A DNA stretch of 64,000 nucleotides from Paracoccus salipaludis (GCF_002287065.1 NZ_NSJZ01000004.1:186001-250000), one strand, 5' to 3'; positions 10,978 to 19,259 are shown, counted from the first letter of the stretch. The notes: generated by a model not told the origin, from the sequence alone. Program-made: numbers and translations.

Positions 10978-11831
10978 TCCGCAACCTGAAATCCGTCCTG
11001 GCCGCGCTGGTCCTGTCGGCCCTTGCCCTGCCCGCGTCGGCCGACCCGCTGGCCAAGGACGTCTTCGGCGCCTTCCGGCAGTCGAACGGAGGGCCGGCGG
11101 GTGCCTTCGGCGCCTATTCCCGCGGCTGCGCCACCGGCAACATCCAGCTGCCCGAGACGGGACCCACCTGGCAGGCGATGCGGCTGTCGCGCAACCGCAA
11201 CTGGGGCAACCCGCAGCTGGTCGACTTCCTGGTGGGCCTGTCGCAGCAGGCGACGCGCTACGGCTGGGCCGGGCTTTACATCGGCGACATGAGCCAGCCG
11301 ATGGGCGGGCCGATGACCTCGGGCCACGCAAGCCACCAGATCGGGCTGGACGCCGACATCTGGATGCTGCCGCCCTCGTCGCTGCGGCTGACGCCCGCGC
11401 AGCGCGAAAACCTGTCCCCGCAATCGGTGGTGGCGAAGAACGGCATCCGGCCCAGCCCGCTCTGGTCGGCCAGCCACCACGCCATCATCCGCGCCGCCGC
11501 CTCCGACCCGCGCGTGGCGCGCATCTTCGTCGATCCCGTGGCCAAGGTCGCGATGTGCCAGGCCGAACGCGGCAACCGCGCCTATCTTCGCAAGATCCGC
11601 CCCATCAACGCGCATGACTATCACTTCCACGTCCGCCTGTCCTGCCCCAACCAGGGCTGCGAGAACCAGGACGCCCCGCCCCCCGGCGACGGTTGCGAGG
11701 AAGCCGCGCAGTGGATCCGCAACCGCATCGATCCGCCGCCGCCCGAACCCGCCAACCCCGACTACCGCCATCCCCGCACCTACCGGCTGAGCGAGCTTCC
11801 CCGGACATGCCAGGCCCTCGTCGCGCGCTGA
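10974..11831 (+). CDS. mepA: Penicillin-insensitive murein endopeptidase
   Basis: Peptidase family M74 enzyme that cleaves D-alanyl-meso-DAP cross-links in peptidoglycan, periplasmic. The 285-residue protein starts at a GTG that overlaps the preceding stop (GTGA), and has a signal peptide ending around LALPASA. Zinc ligands are visible in SGHASHQIGLDADIW and HDYHFHVRLSCP. A Cys-rich C-terminal tail (CPNQGCENQ...GDGCEE) is typical of the alphaproteobacterial form. It overlaps the next gene by 25 bases. Confidence 0.93.
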   Translation: MIRNLKSVLAALVLSALALPASADPLAKDVFGAFRQSNGGPAGAFGAYSRGCATGNIQLPETGPTWQAMRLSRNRNWGNPQLVDFLVGLSQQATRYGWAGLYIGDMSQPMGGPMTSGHASHQIGLDADIWMLPPSSLRLTPAQRENLSPQSVVAKNGIRPSPLWSASHHAIIRAAASDPRVARIFVDPVAKVAMCQAERGNRAYLRKIRPINAHDYHFHVRLSCPNQGCENQDAPPPGDGCEEAAQWIRNRIDPPPPEPANPDYRHPRTYRLSELPRTCQALVAR

Positions 11832-12697
11832 TCGCGGCGGCGCTGGCATGGGGGCTGTCGGCGCCCGCCCATGCGGCCGCCCTGATCGTCGATTACCTGG
11901 GCACCCATGTCTGGACCGGGGCCGACGAGGACTTCGGGGGCTTCTCGGGGATCGAGATGTCCGCGGACGGGCGCAGCTACACTGCGCTGTCCGACCGCGC
12001 CACGGTGCGCTGGGGCAGCATCGAACGCGACAGCCAGGGCCGCATCCGCTCGCTGTCCACCGCCGGCCGCGCGCGGCTGCAGGACAGCAGCGGCACCAAG
12101 CTGAAGCCGGGGTATCTGGGCGATGCCGAGGGGCTGGCCATCGACGCGGAAGGACGGATGTACGTCAGCTTCGAGGGGCTGGACCGCATCGCCCGCTTTG
12201 ACGATCCCGACCGCCCGGCCGAGCGCATCCCCCCTGCCCCCGCCTTCAAGGGGCTGGTGCGCAACGCGGGCCTCGAGGCGCTGGCCGTCACGCCCGAGGG
12301 CGACATCCTGACCATGCCCGAGCAATGGGAATCGTCCCCGCCCATGACGCCCGTCTGGCGCTTCCGCGACGGGACCTGGTCCACCGCATTCCGGTTGCCC
12401 CGCGACGGTGTCTGGGCCCCGGTCGGCGCCGATGTGGGGCCGGACGGCAAGCTTTACGTGCTGGAACGCGACTTCCGCGGCCTGCGCGGCTTCGCCAGCC
12501 GCGTGCGCCGCTATGCCATGGACGGCGACAGCGTCGGCCCCCCCGAGCATATCCTGACCACCAGCCTGCTGCAGTTCGACAACCTCGAAGGCATCGCCGT
12601 CTGGGCGGACGGCCAAGGCATCCGCATCACCATGATCTCGGATGACAACTTCCTGTTCGTCCAGCGCACCGAACTGGTCGAATACCGGGTGCGCTGA
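11807..12697 (+). CDS. Esterase-like activity of phytase family protein
   Basis: Secreted or periplasmic beta-propeller protein of 296 residues. A signal peptide (ALIAAALAWGLSAPAHA) precedes repeats such as DEDFGGFSGIEMSADG, YLGDAEGLAIDAEGRMYVSFE and GLEALAVTPEGDILTMPE, which match the phytase-like esterase domain (PF13449). The ATG at 11807 lies inside the end of mepA, a 25-base overlap that supports one operon. Substrate unknown. The gene ends just before a dispersed intergenic repeat with a terminator-like hairpin. Confidence 0.8.
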   Translation: MPGPRRALIAAALAWGLSAPAHAAALIVDYLGTHVWTGADEDFGGFSGIEMSADGRSYTALSDRATVRWGSIERDSQGRIRSLSTAGRARLQDSSGTKLKPGYLGDAEGLAIDAEGRMYVSFEGLDRIARFDDPDRPAERIPPAPAFKGLVRNAGLEALAVTPEGDILTMPEQWESSPPMTPVWRFRDGTWSTAFRLPRDGVWAPVGADVGPDGKLYVLERDFRGLRGFASRVRRYAMDGDSVGPPEHILTTSLLQFDNLEGIAVWADGQGIRITMISDDNFLFVQRTELVEYRVR

Positions 12698-12709
12698 AGC
12701 CCCGGTGCG

Positions 12710-12764
12710 TTCTTCTTCGCCCAAATATCCTGGGGGAGCGCGCAGCGCGGGGGCAAAGCCCCCC
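12710..12764 (+). repeat. Dispersed intergenic repeat, copy A
   Basis: TTCTTCTTCGCCCAAATATC followed by a G-run and, at 12749-12763, the hairpin GGGGGC-AAA-GCCCCC. Two related copies lie at 17734-17785 and 30799-30866. I recall similar CTTCTTCG...TATCC(C)GGGG sequences as frequent in Rhodobacteraceae spacers. Here it follows the esterase gene and could terminate it. Confidence 0.6.
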
Positions 12765-12784
12765 TCTTCGCTGCTCCGTCCGGC

Positions 12785-12814
12785 TTGACTTGGCCGGGGG
12801 CTTGGGCGTAGGCG
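12785..12814 (+). promoter_or_regulatory. Predicted promoter for yhhQ
   Basis: TTGACT at 12785-12790 and TAGGCG at 12809-12814, spacer 18. This would give a leader of about 55 bases containing two hairpins (12823-12836 and 12846-12868). Pattern recognition only. Confidence 0.35.
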
Positions 12815-12845
12815 CCCCTCGTCCCGCCGTTGCGGGGCCGAGTTC

Positions 12846-12868
12846 TTCCGCGACCTTGTAAAACGGAA
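12846..12868 (+). promoter_or_regulatory. Hairpin that masks the yhhQ ribosome-binding site
   Basis: TTCCG (12846-12850) pairs with CGGAA (12864-12868) around a 13-base loop. The GGAA half is the only plausible ribosome-binding site for the ATG at 12875. A second hairpin, CCCGC-CGTT-GCGGG, lies just upstream at 12823-12836. Queuosine transporter genes are often under preQ1 riboswitches, but the known preQ1-I core is not visible here. Confidence 0.35.
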
Positions 12869-12874
12869 ACATCC

Positions 12875-13480
12875 ATGCGCCCGATTCTTCCCGCCATCCT
12901 GGCGATGGCCGCGACCGTGCTGGCCTCGAACATCCTTGTCCAGTTCCGCCTGGGCGACTGGCTCACCTGGGGGGCGCTGACCTACCCGGTCGCCTTTCTC
13001 GTCACCGACATCACCAACCGCATCCAGGGCCTGGGCGCCGCGCGCCGGGTCGTGGTGGCGGGCTTCGTGATCGGGATCCTGTGCTCGCTGGCGGCGGCGG
13101 CTGGCGGCGGGACCACGCTGCGCATCGCCGTGGCGTCGGGCGCGGCCTTCCTGCTGGCGCAACTGCTGGACGTGTGGCTTTTCGACCGCCTGCGCCACCG
13201 CGACTGGTGGCAGGCGCCGTTCCTGTCCTCGGTCGTGGGCTCGATCCTCGACACGGTGCTGTTCTTCACCATCGCCTTCGGGGTTTTCCTGCCCGCCGAC
13301 GCCAACACCGGCTGGTCGAACGAGGCCGTGCCGCTTCTGGGCACGGGCCCGCTGGCGCCCTTGTGGGTGTCCTTGGGGATTGCCGACTGGCTGTGCAAGA
13401 TGACCCTTGCGGTGCTTGCTCTTGTGCCTTTCCGGGTGCTGGTCCGCAAAATCTTGTCTGCCCCCGCCCGCGGCTATTGA
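12875..13480 (+). CDS. yhhQ: Queuosine precursor transporter (YhhQ/QPTR family)
   Basis: Integral membrane protein of 201 residues in the DUF165/vitamin-uptake-like family that imports queuosine precursors such as preQ0/preQ1. About six hydrophobic segments are visible. Family landmarks include ASNILVQF, GALTYPVAFLVTDITNR and the C-terminal DTVLFFTIAF...WVSLGIADWLCKM. The ATG at 12875 is chosen over earlier in-frame codons because homology begins at MRPILPAIL. The stop codon lies inside the TTGACT -35 box of the next unit. Confidence 0.88.
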   Translation: MRPILPAILAMAATVLASNILVQFRLGDWLTWGALTYPVAFLVTDITNRIQGLGAARRVVVAGFVIGILCSLAAAAGGGTTLRIAVASGAAFLLAQLLDVWLFDRLRHRDWWQAPFLSSVVGSILDTVLFFTIAFGVFLPADANTGWSNEAVPLLGTGPLAPLWVSLGIADWLCKMTLAVLALVPFRVLVRKILSAPARGY

Positions 13481-13505
13481 CTTGCTGCCCGCCTGTGCCA
13501 ACCTC
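13477..13505 (+). promoter_or_regulatory. Predicted promoter of the mini-ORF RNA unit
   Basis: TTGACT at 13477-13482, overlapping the yhhQ stop, and a weak -10 (AACCTC, 13500-13505) after 17 bases. A start near 13511 would leave a leader of roughly 30 bases. Confidence 0.35.
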
Positions 13506-13539
13506 GGCCTTACGAGCAACATTGAAAGGAGGTGGTCCA

Positions 13540-13596
13540 GTGTCGAGAGTGATGTTGGAGAGAGGTGCCGGGACAGCCAGGGGGGTCAGCGCCTGA
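13540..13596 (+). CDS. 18-codon mini-ORF with extended Shine-Dalgarno sequence
   Basis: The peptide VSRVMLERGAGTARGVSA begins at a GTG and ends with TGA. It is preceded at 13524-13538 by GAAAGGAGGTGGTCC, which matches the complement of the 16S rRNA 3' tail over 15 bases with one G-U pair, far longer than any other ribosome site in the window. AGGAGG-to-GTG spacing is seven bases. The peptide has no recognisable domain. It may be a leader peptide, a small functional protein, or a ribosome-loading device in a regulatory RNA. Confidence 0.5.
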   Translation: MSRVMLERGAGTARGVSA

Positions 13597-13671
13597 GGGC
13601 AGCCCCAAGGGTGCAGAACCCTTGTCTGGGACGGATCATCCATCCCTAACCGGACCATCTTCCTGATCTCG

Positions 13672-13705
13672 CGGGCCGTTCCCAGGGGGCGGCCCGTTCG
13701 GTTTT
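13672..13705 (+). terminator. Rho-independent terminator of the mini-ORF unit
   Basis: CGGGCCG (13672-13678) pairs with CGGCCCG (13690-13696), followed by TTCGGTTTT. Confidence 0.55.
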
Positions 13706-13727
13706 CCGGGCGCATCAGGCGTCCATG

Positions 13728-13764
13728 AAAAAACCCCGGCCGCGTTTCCACGGCCGGGGTTTCT
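13728..13764. terminator. Bidirectional terminator (bktB on the minus strand)
   Basis: Nine-base perfect stem CCCCGGCCG (13734-13742)/CGGCCGGGG (13751-13759) with loop CGTTTCCA, flanked by AAAAAA on the left and TTTCTGTT on the right. Read from the minus strand it ends in six Ts and lies 15 bases after the bktB stop. Confidence 0.85.
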
Positions 13765-13778
13765 GTTGTCAAAAGGCG

Positions 13779-14963
13779 TCAGATGCGCTCGATCGCCAGC
13801 GCGATGCCCTGGCCGCCGCCGATGCACATGGTGATCAGCCCGTACCTGCCGCCGGTGCGCTCAAGCTCGTACAGCGCCTTGACCGTCAGGATCGCGCCGG
13901 TCGCGCCGATCGGGTGGCCCAGGGCGATCGCGCCGCCGTTCGGGTTCACCTTGGACGAATCGAGCCCCAGCCCCTTGTTCACCGCCAGCGCCTGCGCGGC
14001 AAAGGCCTCGTTCGATTCGATCACGTCGAAGTCGTCCACGCCCAGGCCGATCTTCTCCAGCAGCTTCTGGACCGCCGGGATCGGGCCGATGCCCATGACC
14101 TCGGGGCGGACTCCGGCATGGGCATAGCCCAGCAGGCGCGCCCGGGGCTTGAGGCCCGCGCGCTCGGCGGCTTCCGCGCGCGCCATGACGATGGCGGCCG
14201 CGCCGTCGTTGATGCCGCTGGCGTTGCCCGCCGTCACGGTGCCCCCGTCCTTCCTGAAGGCCGGGCGCAGGCCCGCCAGCGCCTCGGCCGAGGTCTGCTT
14301 GGGATGCTCGTCGGTGTCGAAGCTGACGACGCCCTTGCGGGTCTTGATCTGGATCGGGACGATCTGCTCCTTGAAGCGGCCCTCGGCGATGGCCTCGGCG
14401 GCGCGCTTCTGGCTTTCCAGCGCAAAGGCGTCCTGCTCGTCGCGCCCGATCTGGTACTCGGCCGCGACGTTTTCGGCGGTCACGCCCATGTGCCCGGTGC
14501 CCATCGGGTCGGTCAGCGCGCCCACCATCATGTCCAGCGCCTGCTGGTCGCCCATCTTGGCGCCGTGGCGCATGGACGGGATGATGAAGGGCCCGCGGCT
14601 CATGCTTTCGGCCCCGCCCGCCAGGGCGAAGTCCGCGTCACCCAGCATCAGCGACTGCGCGGCCGAGGCGATGGCCTGCGCACCCGACCCGCAAAGCCGG
14701 TTCACGTTCATCGCCGGGGTGGTGTCCGGAATCCCGGCGTTCAGCATCGCCACACGCGACAGGTACATGTCGCGCGGCTCGGTGTTGATGACATGACCAT
14801 AGGCAACGTTGCCGATCTGCTCGGGCGAGACGCCCGCGCGTGCCATCGCCTCCTTGGCGACGGTGGCCGCAAGCTCGATGGGCGGAACGCTTGCCAGGCT
14901 GCCGCCGAACCCGCCGATGGCGGTCCGCACGCCCGACAGGATCACGATGTCGCTGTCTGCCAT
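13779..14963 (-). CDS. bktB: Acetyl-CoA acyltransferase / beta-ketothiolase (BktB-like)
   Basis: Thiolase of 394 residues, standard length. The nucleophilic cysteine is in [12 protein letters not shown] (about residue 90), the catalytic histidine in [15 protein letters not shown], and the second cysteine in TMCIGGGQG near the C-terminus. The run [10 protein letters not shown]-like [16 protein letters not shown] and the overall sequence resemble BktB of Cupriavidus more than PhaA, so it may accept C4-C5 and longer 3-ketoacyl-CoA in fatty-acid, branched-chain or polyhydroxyalkanoate metabolism. The ATG at 14963 has a GGGGGAG ribosome site. It stands alone with its own terminator; no phaB is adjacent. 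Confidence 0.9.
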   Translation of the reverse strand: MADSDIVILSGVRTAIGGFGGSLASVPPIELAATVAKEAMARAGVSPEQIGNVAYGHVINTEPRDMYLSRVAMLNAGIPDTTPAMNVNRLCGSGAQAIASAAQSLMLGDADFALAGGAESMSRGPFIIPSMRHGAKMGDQQALDMMVGALTDPMGTGHMGVTAENVAAEYQIGRDEQDAFALESQKRAAEAIAEGRFKEQIVPIQIKTRKGVVSFDTDEHPKQTSAEALAGLRPAFRKDGGTVTAGNASGINDGAAAIVMARAEAAERAGLKPRARLLGYAHAGVRPEVMGIGPIPAVQKLLEKIGLGVDDFDVIESNEAFAAQALAVNKGLGLDSSKVNPNGGAIALGHPIGATGAILTVKALYELERTGGRYGLITMCIGGGQGIALAIERI

Positions 14964-15148
14964 TCTGAATTCTCCCCCTCGTACAAGACTGTCGCCCGAG
15001 ATTAGCGACTGCGTCTGGCGGGATACAAGGGAAACTCGGCACGGCTCCGCCGTCCTCCCTCCGCCGCTTCTGACGCAAAGGCGATTTTACTGCGCGGCGC
15101 GAGGCCCTAAGATGCCCCGAAAAAGAAAAGAACCCGAGGGCACAGGCA

Positions 15149-15736
15149 ATGAACACCTACCTGAAGCTGGCCATCGTCATGCTGGTCGCGTCCTGCGGCG
15201 GGGGCGGCGGCAACTTCAAGGCGCCGCGCGACCTGGACAACGCCTGCTCGATTGTGGCGCAGCGCCCCGCCTATCTGCGCGCGATGAAGTCGGCGGAACG
15301 CCGCTGGGGCGTGCCGGTCGCCGTGCAGATGGCCTCGATCCACCAGGAATCCAAGTTCGTGGGCGATGCCCGCACGCCGCACCAGTTCGCGCTGGGCATC
15401 ATTCCCATCGGGCGGCAAAGCTCGGCCTACGGCTATTCGCAGGCGCTGGACGGCACCTGGGAGGAATACCTGAAGGCCACCGGCAAGCGCCGCGCGCGCC
15501 GCGACGACATCCGCGACGCCACCGACTTCATGGGCTGGTATATGGACGGGACCGCGCGGAGGCTGGGTGTTTCCAAGGCGGACGCGGCGAACCAGTATCT
15601 CGCCTATCACGAGGGACGCTCGGGCTATGCCCGCGGCAGCCACCTGTCCAAGACCTGGCTGCTGGGCGTCGCGGGCCAGGTGCAGCAGCGCGCGGTCATG
15701 TACCAGGCGCAACTGTCCGCCTGCGGCCGGGCCTGA
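15149..15736 (+). CDS. Lytic-transglycosylase-like (SLT fold) lipoprotein
   Basis: A 195-residue protein with a lipoprotein signal peptide: LAIVMLVASCGGGGG puts a cysteine at residue 16 in a lipobox-like context. The SLT-type core starts around WGVPVAVQMASIHQESKF, where the glutamate of HQES is in the catalytic position, followed by SAYGYSQALDGTWEEYL and the C-terminal NQYLAYHEGRSGYA. It probably cleaves peptidoglycan glycan strands from the outer or inner membrane. The gap of 185 bases to bktB is divergent and must hold both promoters. Confidence 0.8.
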   Translation: MNTYLKLAIVMLVASCGGGGGNFKAPRDLDNACSIVAQRPAYLRAMKSAERRWGVPVAVQMASIHQESKFVGDARTPHQFALGIIPIGRQSSAYGYSQALDGTWEEYLKATGKRRARRDDIRDATDFMGWYMDGTARRLGVSKADAANQYLAYHEGRSGYARGSHLSKTWLLGVAGQVQQRAVMYQAQLSACGRA

Positions 15737-15763
15737 GCCCGGACGCAGGGGCCGGCGGGCGTC

Positions 15764-16360
15764 TCAGCGCCGGCGCTCGGCCTCGGCCGTGATGGAAAAG
15801 CGCGAGGGCGGAATCTGCACGCCCTTCTGCATCTCGCCCAGGATCACCGTGGTCTTCTTGCCCTTGTCGTCGGTCACGACCCACTGGCGCAGCTCGGTCG
15901 GGTTGGCCGTGAAGACCATCTGGATGTTGCCGTATTCCGGGTGCTGAGGATCCTGCGCCGTCACGACCGTGGTGTTCTTGCGCTCGCTGTGACCGATGAC
16001 CGATCCGTTGCGGCCCAGGTTCACGTTCTCGGCCAGGATGATGTTCAGCGGCGTGCGCGACAGCGGATACTGCTGGGCGCCGGTGTTGGACTTCTTGTCG
16101 AACACGGCCACCTGCCCGCCCGAGGCCAGCACAAGCGTGCTGTCGCCCTTGTATTCGAAGCGCACCCGGCCGGGGCGCTGGATGAAGACGCGGCCCGGCG
16201 TCACCGATCCGTCGGCGTTCACCTGGGTGAAGTCGGCCACCACGGTCTTGAGGCCGTTGAGATAGCGCGAGATTTCGTTGAGCGAGATCTTCTCGGCCGC
16301 CGCGGGCAGCGCGAAGACCAGGGCGAAGGCGGGCGCAAGAGCGAGAGAGCGAAGGTTCAT
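15764..16360 (-). CDS. lolA: Outer-membrane lipoprotein carrier protein LolA
   Basis: Periplasmic chaperone that ferries lipoproteins from LolCDE to the outer membrane. The 198-residue protein has a signal peptide (LAPAFALVFALPAAA), followed by the LolA beta-sheet shell: LKTVVADFTQVNADGS, GRVFIQRPGRVRFEY, and DKKSNTGAQQYPLSRTPLNIIL. The ATG at 16360 fits. It is downstream of the ubiH-type gene on the same strand with a 92-base gap. Confidence 0.88.
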   Translation of the reverse strand: MNLRSLALAPAFALVFALPAAAEKISLNEISRYLNGLKTVVADFTQVNADGSVTPGRVFIQRPGRVRFEYKGDSTLVLASGGQVAVFDKKSNTGAQQYPLSRTPLNIILAENVNLGRNGSVIGHSERKNTTVVTAQDPQHPEYGNIQMVFTANPTELRQWVVTDDKGKKTTVILGEMQKGVQIPPSRFSITAEAERRR

Positions 16361-16452
16361 GAGCGAAGTGATACCGCCTTTCCAAGGACTTGCACGTCAC
16401 GAAACGGGGACGGCACCGCCCCGAACGCTCGCGCGCAAGTGAGGGTTCCGGG

Positions 16453-17676
16453 CTACAGCGGACGGCCGGTCAGCAGCCGCGGCATGGGCGCGACCGCCAG
16501 CCCCGCCGCCTGCCGCATGAAGGCCCTCCGCAGGGGCGCGATGGCCGTGACAAGGCCCATTCCCAGCCCCCGCGCCTGCCGCAGGACCGGAAGGTCGTTG
16601 GAAAACAGCCGGTTCACCGTGTCCATGCCCAAGCCCAGGGCAGTCGCATCGAATCGCCGCCAGCGCTGGTAACGCTCCAGCACGTCGGGGGCGCCGATGT
16701 CCTCGCCGCGCCGTGCGGCCTCGACCACGACCTCGGCCAAGGCAGCCACGTCCCGCAGCCCGAGGTTCAGCCCCTGCCCTGCAACGGGATGGACCCCATG
16801 GGCGGCATCGCCCACCAGCGCGACGCGGGGCGCGACGTAGGATTCAGCCAGGCTCAGGCTCAGGGGATAGGAGAATCGGGGCCCGGCCAGCCGGATCTCG
16901 CCCAGGTAGTCGCCGAAGCGGGGGCGCAGGACCTCCAGGAACTCGTCGTCCGGCAGGGCCGCAATGGCGTGGGCATTCTCGTCCGCTTCGGACCAGACGA
17001 TGGAGCTGCGGTTCCCCGGCAGGGGCAGGATCGCCAGCGGCCCGGTCGGCATGAAATACTGCCAGGCGGTGCCGTTGTGGGGCTTTTCGTGATCGACCGC
17101 GCAGACCAGCGCCGTCTGGCCATAGCCATGCCCGCGCCGGGTGATCCCCGCCCGCGCGGCCACGCTCGATCCGCGCCCGTCCGCCCCGACCAGCAGCCGC
17201 CCCGTCAGCATCCGCCCGTCGTCCAGCGTCACCGCGACGTGGCCCGGGTGCTCCTGCTGCCCCGTGACCTGTCGGCCGGGCAGATGGGTGACGCGGCCTT
17301 CCATGGCATCGACAAGGGCCGCATAAAGGAAGCGGTCCTCCAGCATGTGGCCGACCGGGCCTTCCTCGATCTCGGCCGAATCGAAGACCAGGTGGAACGG
17401 CCCGGCCCCCTCGCCCGGCTGGCCCTGCGCGGCCTCGACCCGCAGGATCGGCTGCGCCTTGTCCGCCAGCCCGCCCCATAGCCCCAGCGCCGTCAGCAAG
17501 CGGCGCGAAGCCAGCGCCAGCGCATAGGCGCGCCCGTCGAAGCCCGCCTCGGCCCGGGCGCGGGCGGGCCGCGCGTCGATGACGGCGACCGACAGTCCCG
17601 CCTGGGACAGCGCAAGCGCCAGCGTGGGCCCGTTCAGCCCACCCCCGGCAATGATGATGTCATGATCCACGGCCAT
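16453..17676 (-). CDS. FAD-dependent ubiquinone biosynthesis hydroxylase (UbiH/UbiF/VisC family)
   Basis: Flavoprotein monooxygenase of 407 residues that hydroxylates the ubiquinone ring. The dinucleotide-binding motif is at the N-terminus (IIIAGGGLNGPTLALALSQAG), a second FAD motif in LLVGADGRGSSVA, and the GD motif in ALVGDAAHGVHPVAGQGLNLGLRD. The ATG at 17676 directly precedes the Rossmann motif. An open frame extends upstream to 17787 but lacks homology. Which ring position it modifies (UbiH, UbiF or UbiL) cannot be told here. Confidence 0.88.
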   Translation of the reverse strand: MAVDHDIIIAGGGLNGPTLALALSQAGLSVAVIDARPARARAEAGFDGRAYALALASRRLLTALGLWGGLADKAQPILRVEAAQGQPGEGAGPFHLVFDSAEIEEGPVGHMLEDRFLYAALVDAMEGRVTHLPGRQVTGQQEHPGHVAVTLDDGRMLTGRLLVGADGRGSSVAARAGITRRGHGYGQTALVCAVDHEKPHNGTAWQYFMPTGPLAILPLPGNRSSIVWSEADENAHAIAALPDDEFLEVLRPRFGDYLGEIRLAGPRFSYPLSLSLAESYVAPRVALVGDAAHGVHPVAGQGLNLGLRDVAALAEVVVEAARRGEDIGAPDVLERYQRWRRFDATALGLGMDTVNRLFSNDLPVLRQARGLGMGLVTAIAPLRRAFMRQAAGLAVAPMPRLLTGRPL

Positions 17677-17733
17677 GACCCGCACCCTATCCCGCGACCC
17701 GGCCGCGGTCCATGCGGCGTCTGGCACCGGGCT

Positions 17734-17785
17734 CCATCTTCTTCGTGCAAGTATCCCGGGGTCCGGGGCAGCGCCCCGGTCCGGC
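17734..17785 (+). repeat. Dispersed intergenic repeat, copy B
   Basis: CATCTTCTTCGTGCAAGTAT followed by CCCGGGG and the seven-base hairpin CCGGGGC-AGC-GCCCCGG (17763-17779). Unlike the other two copies it lies between divergent genes (ubiH and amidase), where a terminator has no obvious use. Confidence 0.6.
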
Positions 17786-17786
17786 A

Positions 17787-17815
17787 TTGCCGCCCCGGCC
17801 CCGCGCCGCTAGCGT
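17787..17815 (+). promoter_or_regulatory. Predicted promoter for the amidase gene
   Basis: TTGCCG at 17787-17792 and TAGCGT at 17810-17815 with a 17-base spacer, 28 bases before the ATG. It directly follows repeat copy B. Confidence 0.35.
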
Positions 17816-17842
17816 AAGGCCAACACTTTCAGGGAACACCGC

Positions 17843-19171
17843 ATGGACTGGCTCAAGGCGTCGGCGACGGAACAGGGGCGCGCGATCATGGCCGGGCTGG
17901 TCAGCCCCGTCGATCTGGCCGAGGGCTATCTGGACGCCATCGGGCGCGCCCCCCTCAGCCCCCGCATCTTTGCCCGCGTCACGCCCGAACGCGCCCGGGC
18001 CGAGGCCATCGCCGCCCATGACCGCGCCAAGGCGGGCTTGAGGCGCAGCCTGCTGGACGGGGTGACGCTGGCCTGGAAGGACAACATCGACAGCGCGGGC
18101 GTGGCGACCGAGGCCGGCTCCATGCTGCTGGAGGGCCGCGTTCCCACACAGGACGCGGCGGTGCTGGCGACGGCGACGCTGCAGGGGGCGGTCTGCCTCG
18201 GCAAGACCCACATGACCGAACTGGCCTTCTCGGGCCTCGGCCTGAACCCGACGGTCGCCACGGTGCCCAACGCTTATGACGCAAGCCTCGTGGCGGGCGG
18301 CTCCTCGGGCGGCTCGGCCGTGGCGGTGGCAATGGGACTGTCGGCGGCGGCGATCGGATCGGACACCGGCGGCTCGATCCGCCTGCCCGCCGCCTGGAAC
18401 GGCATCGTCGGCTTCAAGCCCAGCCCCGGCGCGGTGGACATGACCGGCACGCTGCCGCTCTGCCGCCGCTTCGACGTCGTGGGGCCGCTCGGGCGGACGG
18501 TCGAGGACTGCGCCGAGGTCTTCGCGCTGATCCAGGGCATCCCCGCCCCCGACCTGCGCGAGGCCGAGCCGCGCGGGCTGCGCCTGATGGTGCTGGACGG
18601 CCTGCCCTTCGAGGGCGCCCGCGAGGAACCCGTCGCCGCCTTCGAGGAAGCGGTGGAGCGCCTTGCCGCCGCGGGCGTGTCCATCACCCGCGCCGCGCCT
18701 GCCTGCGTCGCAGACGCGGCCGCGCTGTCGCCCACGCTGTTCGCACCGGAAGCCTATGGCCTGTGGCGCGACCAGATCGAGGCCGCGCCCGAGGTGATGT
18801 ACCTGCCGATCCTGGAACGCTTCCGGGGCGGGCGCGAGGTCAGCGCCGCCGATTACGTCGCCGGGTGGGAGCGTCTGATCCACCTGCGCCGGGACTGGGC
18901 GGCCACCGTCGCCCCCTATGATGCGGTGATCCTGCCCACCGCGCCGATCCTTCCGCCCGAGATCGTCCGGCTGGAAGAGGACGCCATCTTCTTCGCGGCC
19001 GAGAACCTCTTGGCCTTGCGCAACACCCGCATCGGCAATTCTATGGGCCTGCCCGCGATCAGCCTGCCCACGGCCCGTCCGGCCTGCGGGCTGATGCTGA
19101 TGGGCCAGGCAGGGGGCGATCTCGCGCTGCTGCGGGTGGCGCAGGCGGTCGAGGCCGCGCTGCGGGACTGA
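17843..19171 (+). CDS. Amidase (amidase signature family)
   Basis: Amidase-signature hydrolase of 442 residues. The Ser-cisSer-Lys triad is visible: lysine in LAWKDNIDSAG (about residue 77), serine in the GGSSGGSAVAVA loop, and the nucleophile in SDTGGSIRLPAAWNGIVGFKPS. The protein resembles GatA but lacks the GatCAB operon context, so it is more likely a stand-alone amidase acting on small amides or carbamoyl compounds. It is followed by an aminotransferase gene 88 bases downstream. Confidence 0.85.
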   Translation: MDWLKASATEQGRAIMAGLVSPVDLAEGYLDAIGRAPLSPRIFARVTPERARAEAIAAHDRAKAGLRRSLLDGVTLAWKDNIDSAGVATEAGSMLLEGRVPTQDAAVLATATLQGAVCLGKTHMTELAFSGLGLNPTVATVPNAYDASLVAGGSSGGSAVAVAMGLSAAAIGSDTGGSIRLPAAWNGIVGFKPSPGAVDMTGTLPLCRRFDVVGPLGRTVEDCAEVFALIQGIPAPDLREAEPRGLRLMVLDGLPFEGAREEPVAAFEEAVERLAAAGVSITRAAPACVADAAALSPTLFAPEAYGLWRDQIEAAPEVMYLPILERFRGGREVSAADYVAGWERLIHLRRDWAATVAPYDAVILPTAPILPPEIVRLEEDAIFFAAENLLALRNTRIGNSMGLPAISLPTARPACGLMLMGQAGGDLALLRVAQAVEAALRD

Positions 19172-19259
19172 TCCGGACCGGCCTTTGTCTGGACGCATCG
19201 GCCCTTTGCCGATAGTCTGGCGCCAAACGGGACGGCAGATCCCGTGATAGCGAGGCAGC

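Larger units (their letters stand above)
13511..13705 (+). ncRNA. Candidate structured RNA carrying a mini-ORF and its own terminator
   Basis: A self-contained unit of about 195 bases. In order: a 15-base Shine-Dalgarno sequence (13524-13538), the mini-ORF (13540-13596), hairpin AAGGGT-GCAG-AACCCTT (about 13607-13622), hairpin GGGACGGA-TCA-TCCATCCC (about 13628-13646), element GGACCATCTTC (13652-13662), and terminator stem CGGGCCG/CGGCCCG (13672-13696) with a T-rich tail. The 13652-13662 element can pair with 13528-13538 (11 pairs, two G-U), which would hide the ribosome site. I infer a regulatory RNA or leader; no known family is assigned. Confidence 0.4.

Noticed and set aside
12785-12874. 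Known preQ1-I riboswitch upstream of yhhQ
   Set aside because: The conserved preQ1-I core and A-rich tail are not present; only generic hairpins are visible.
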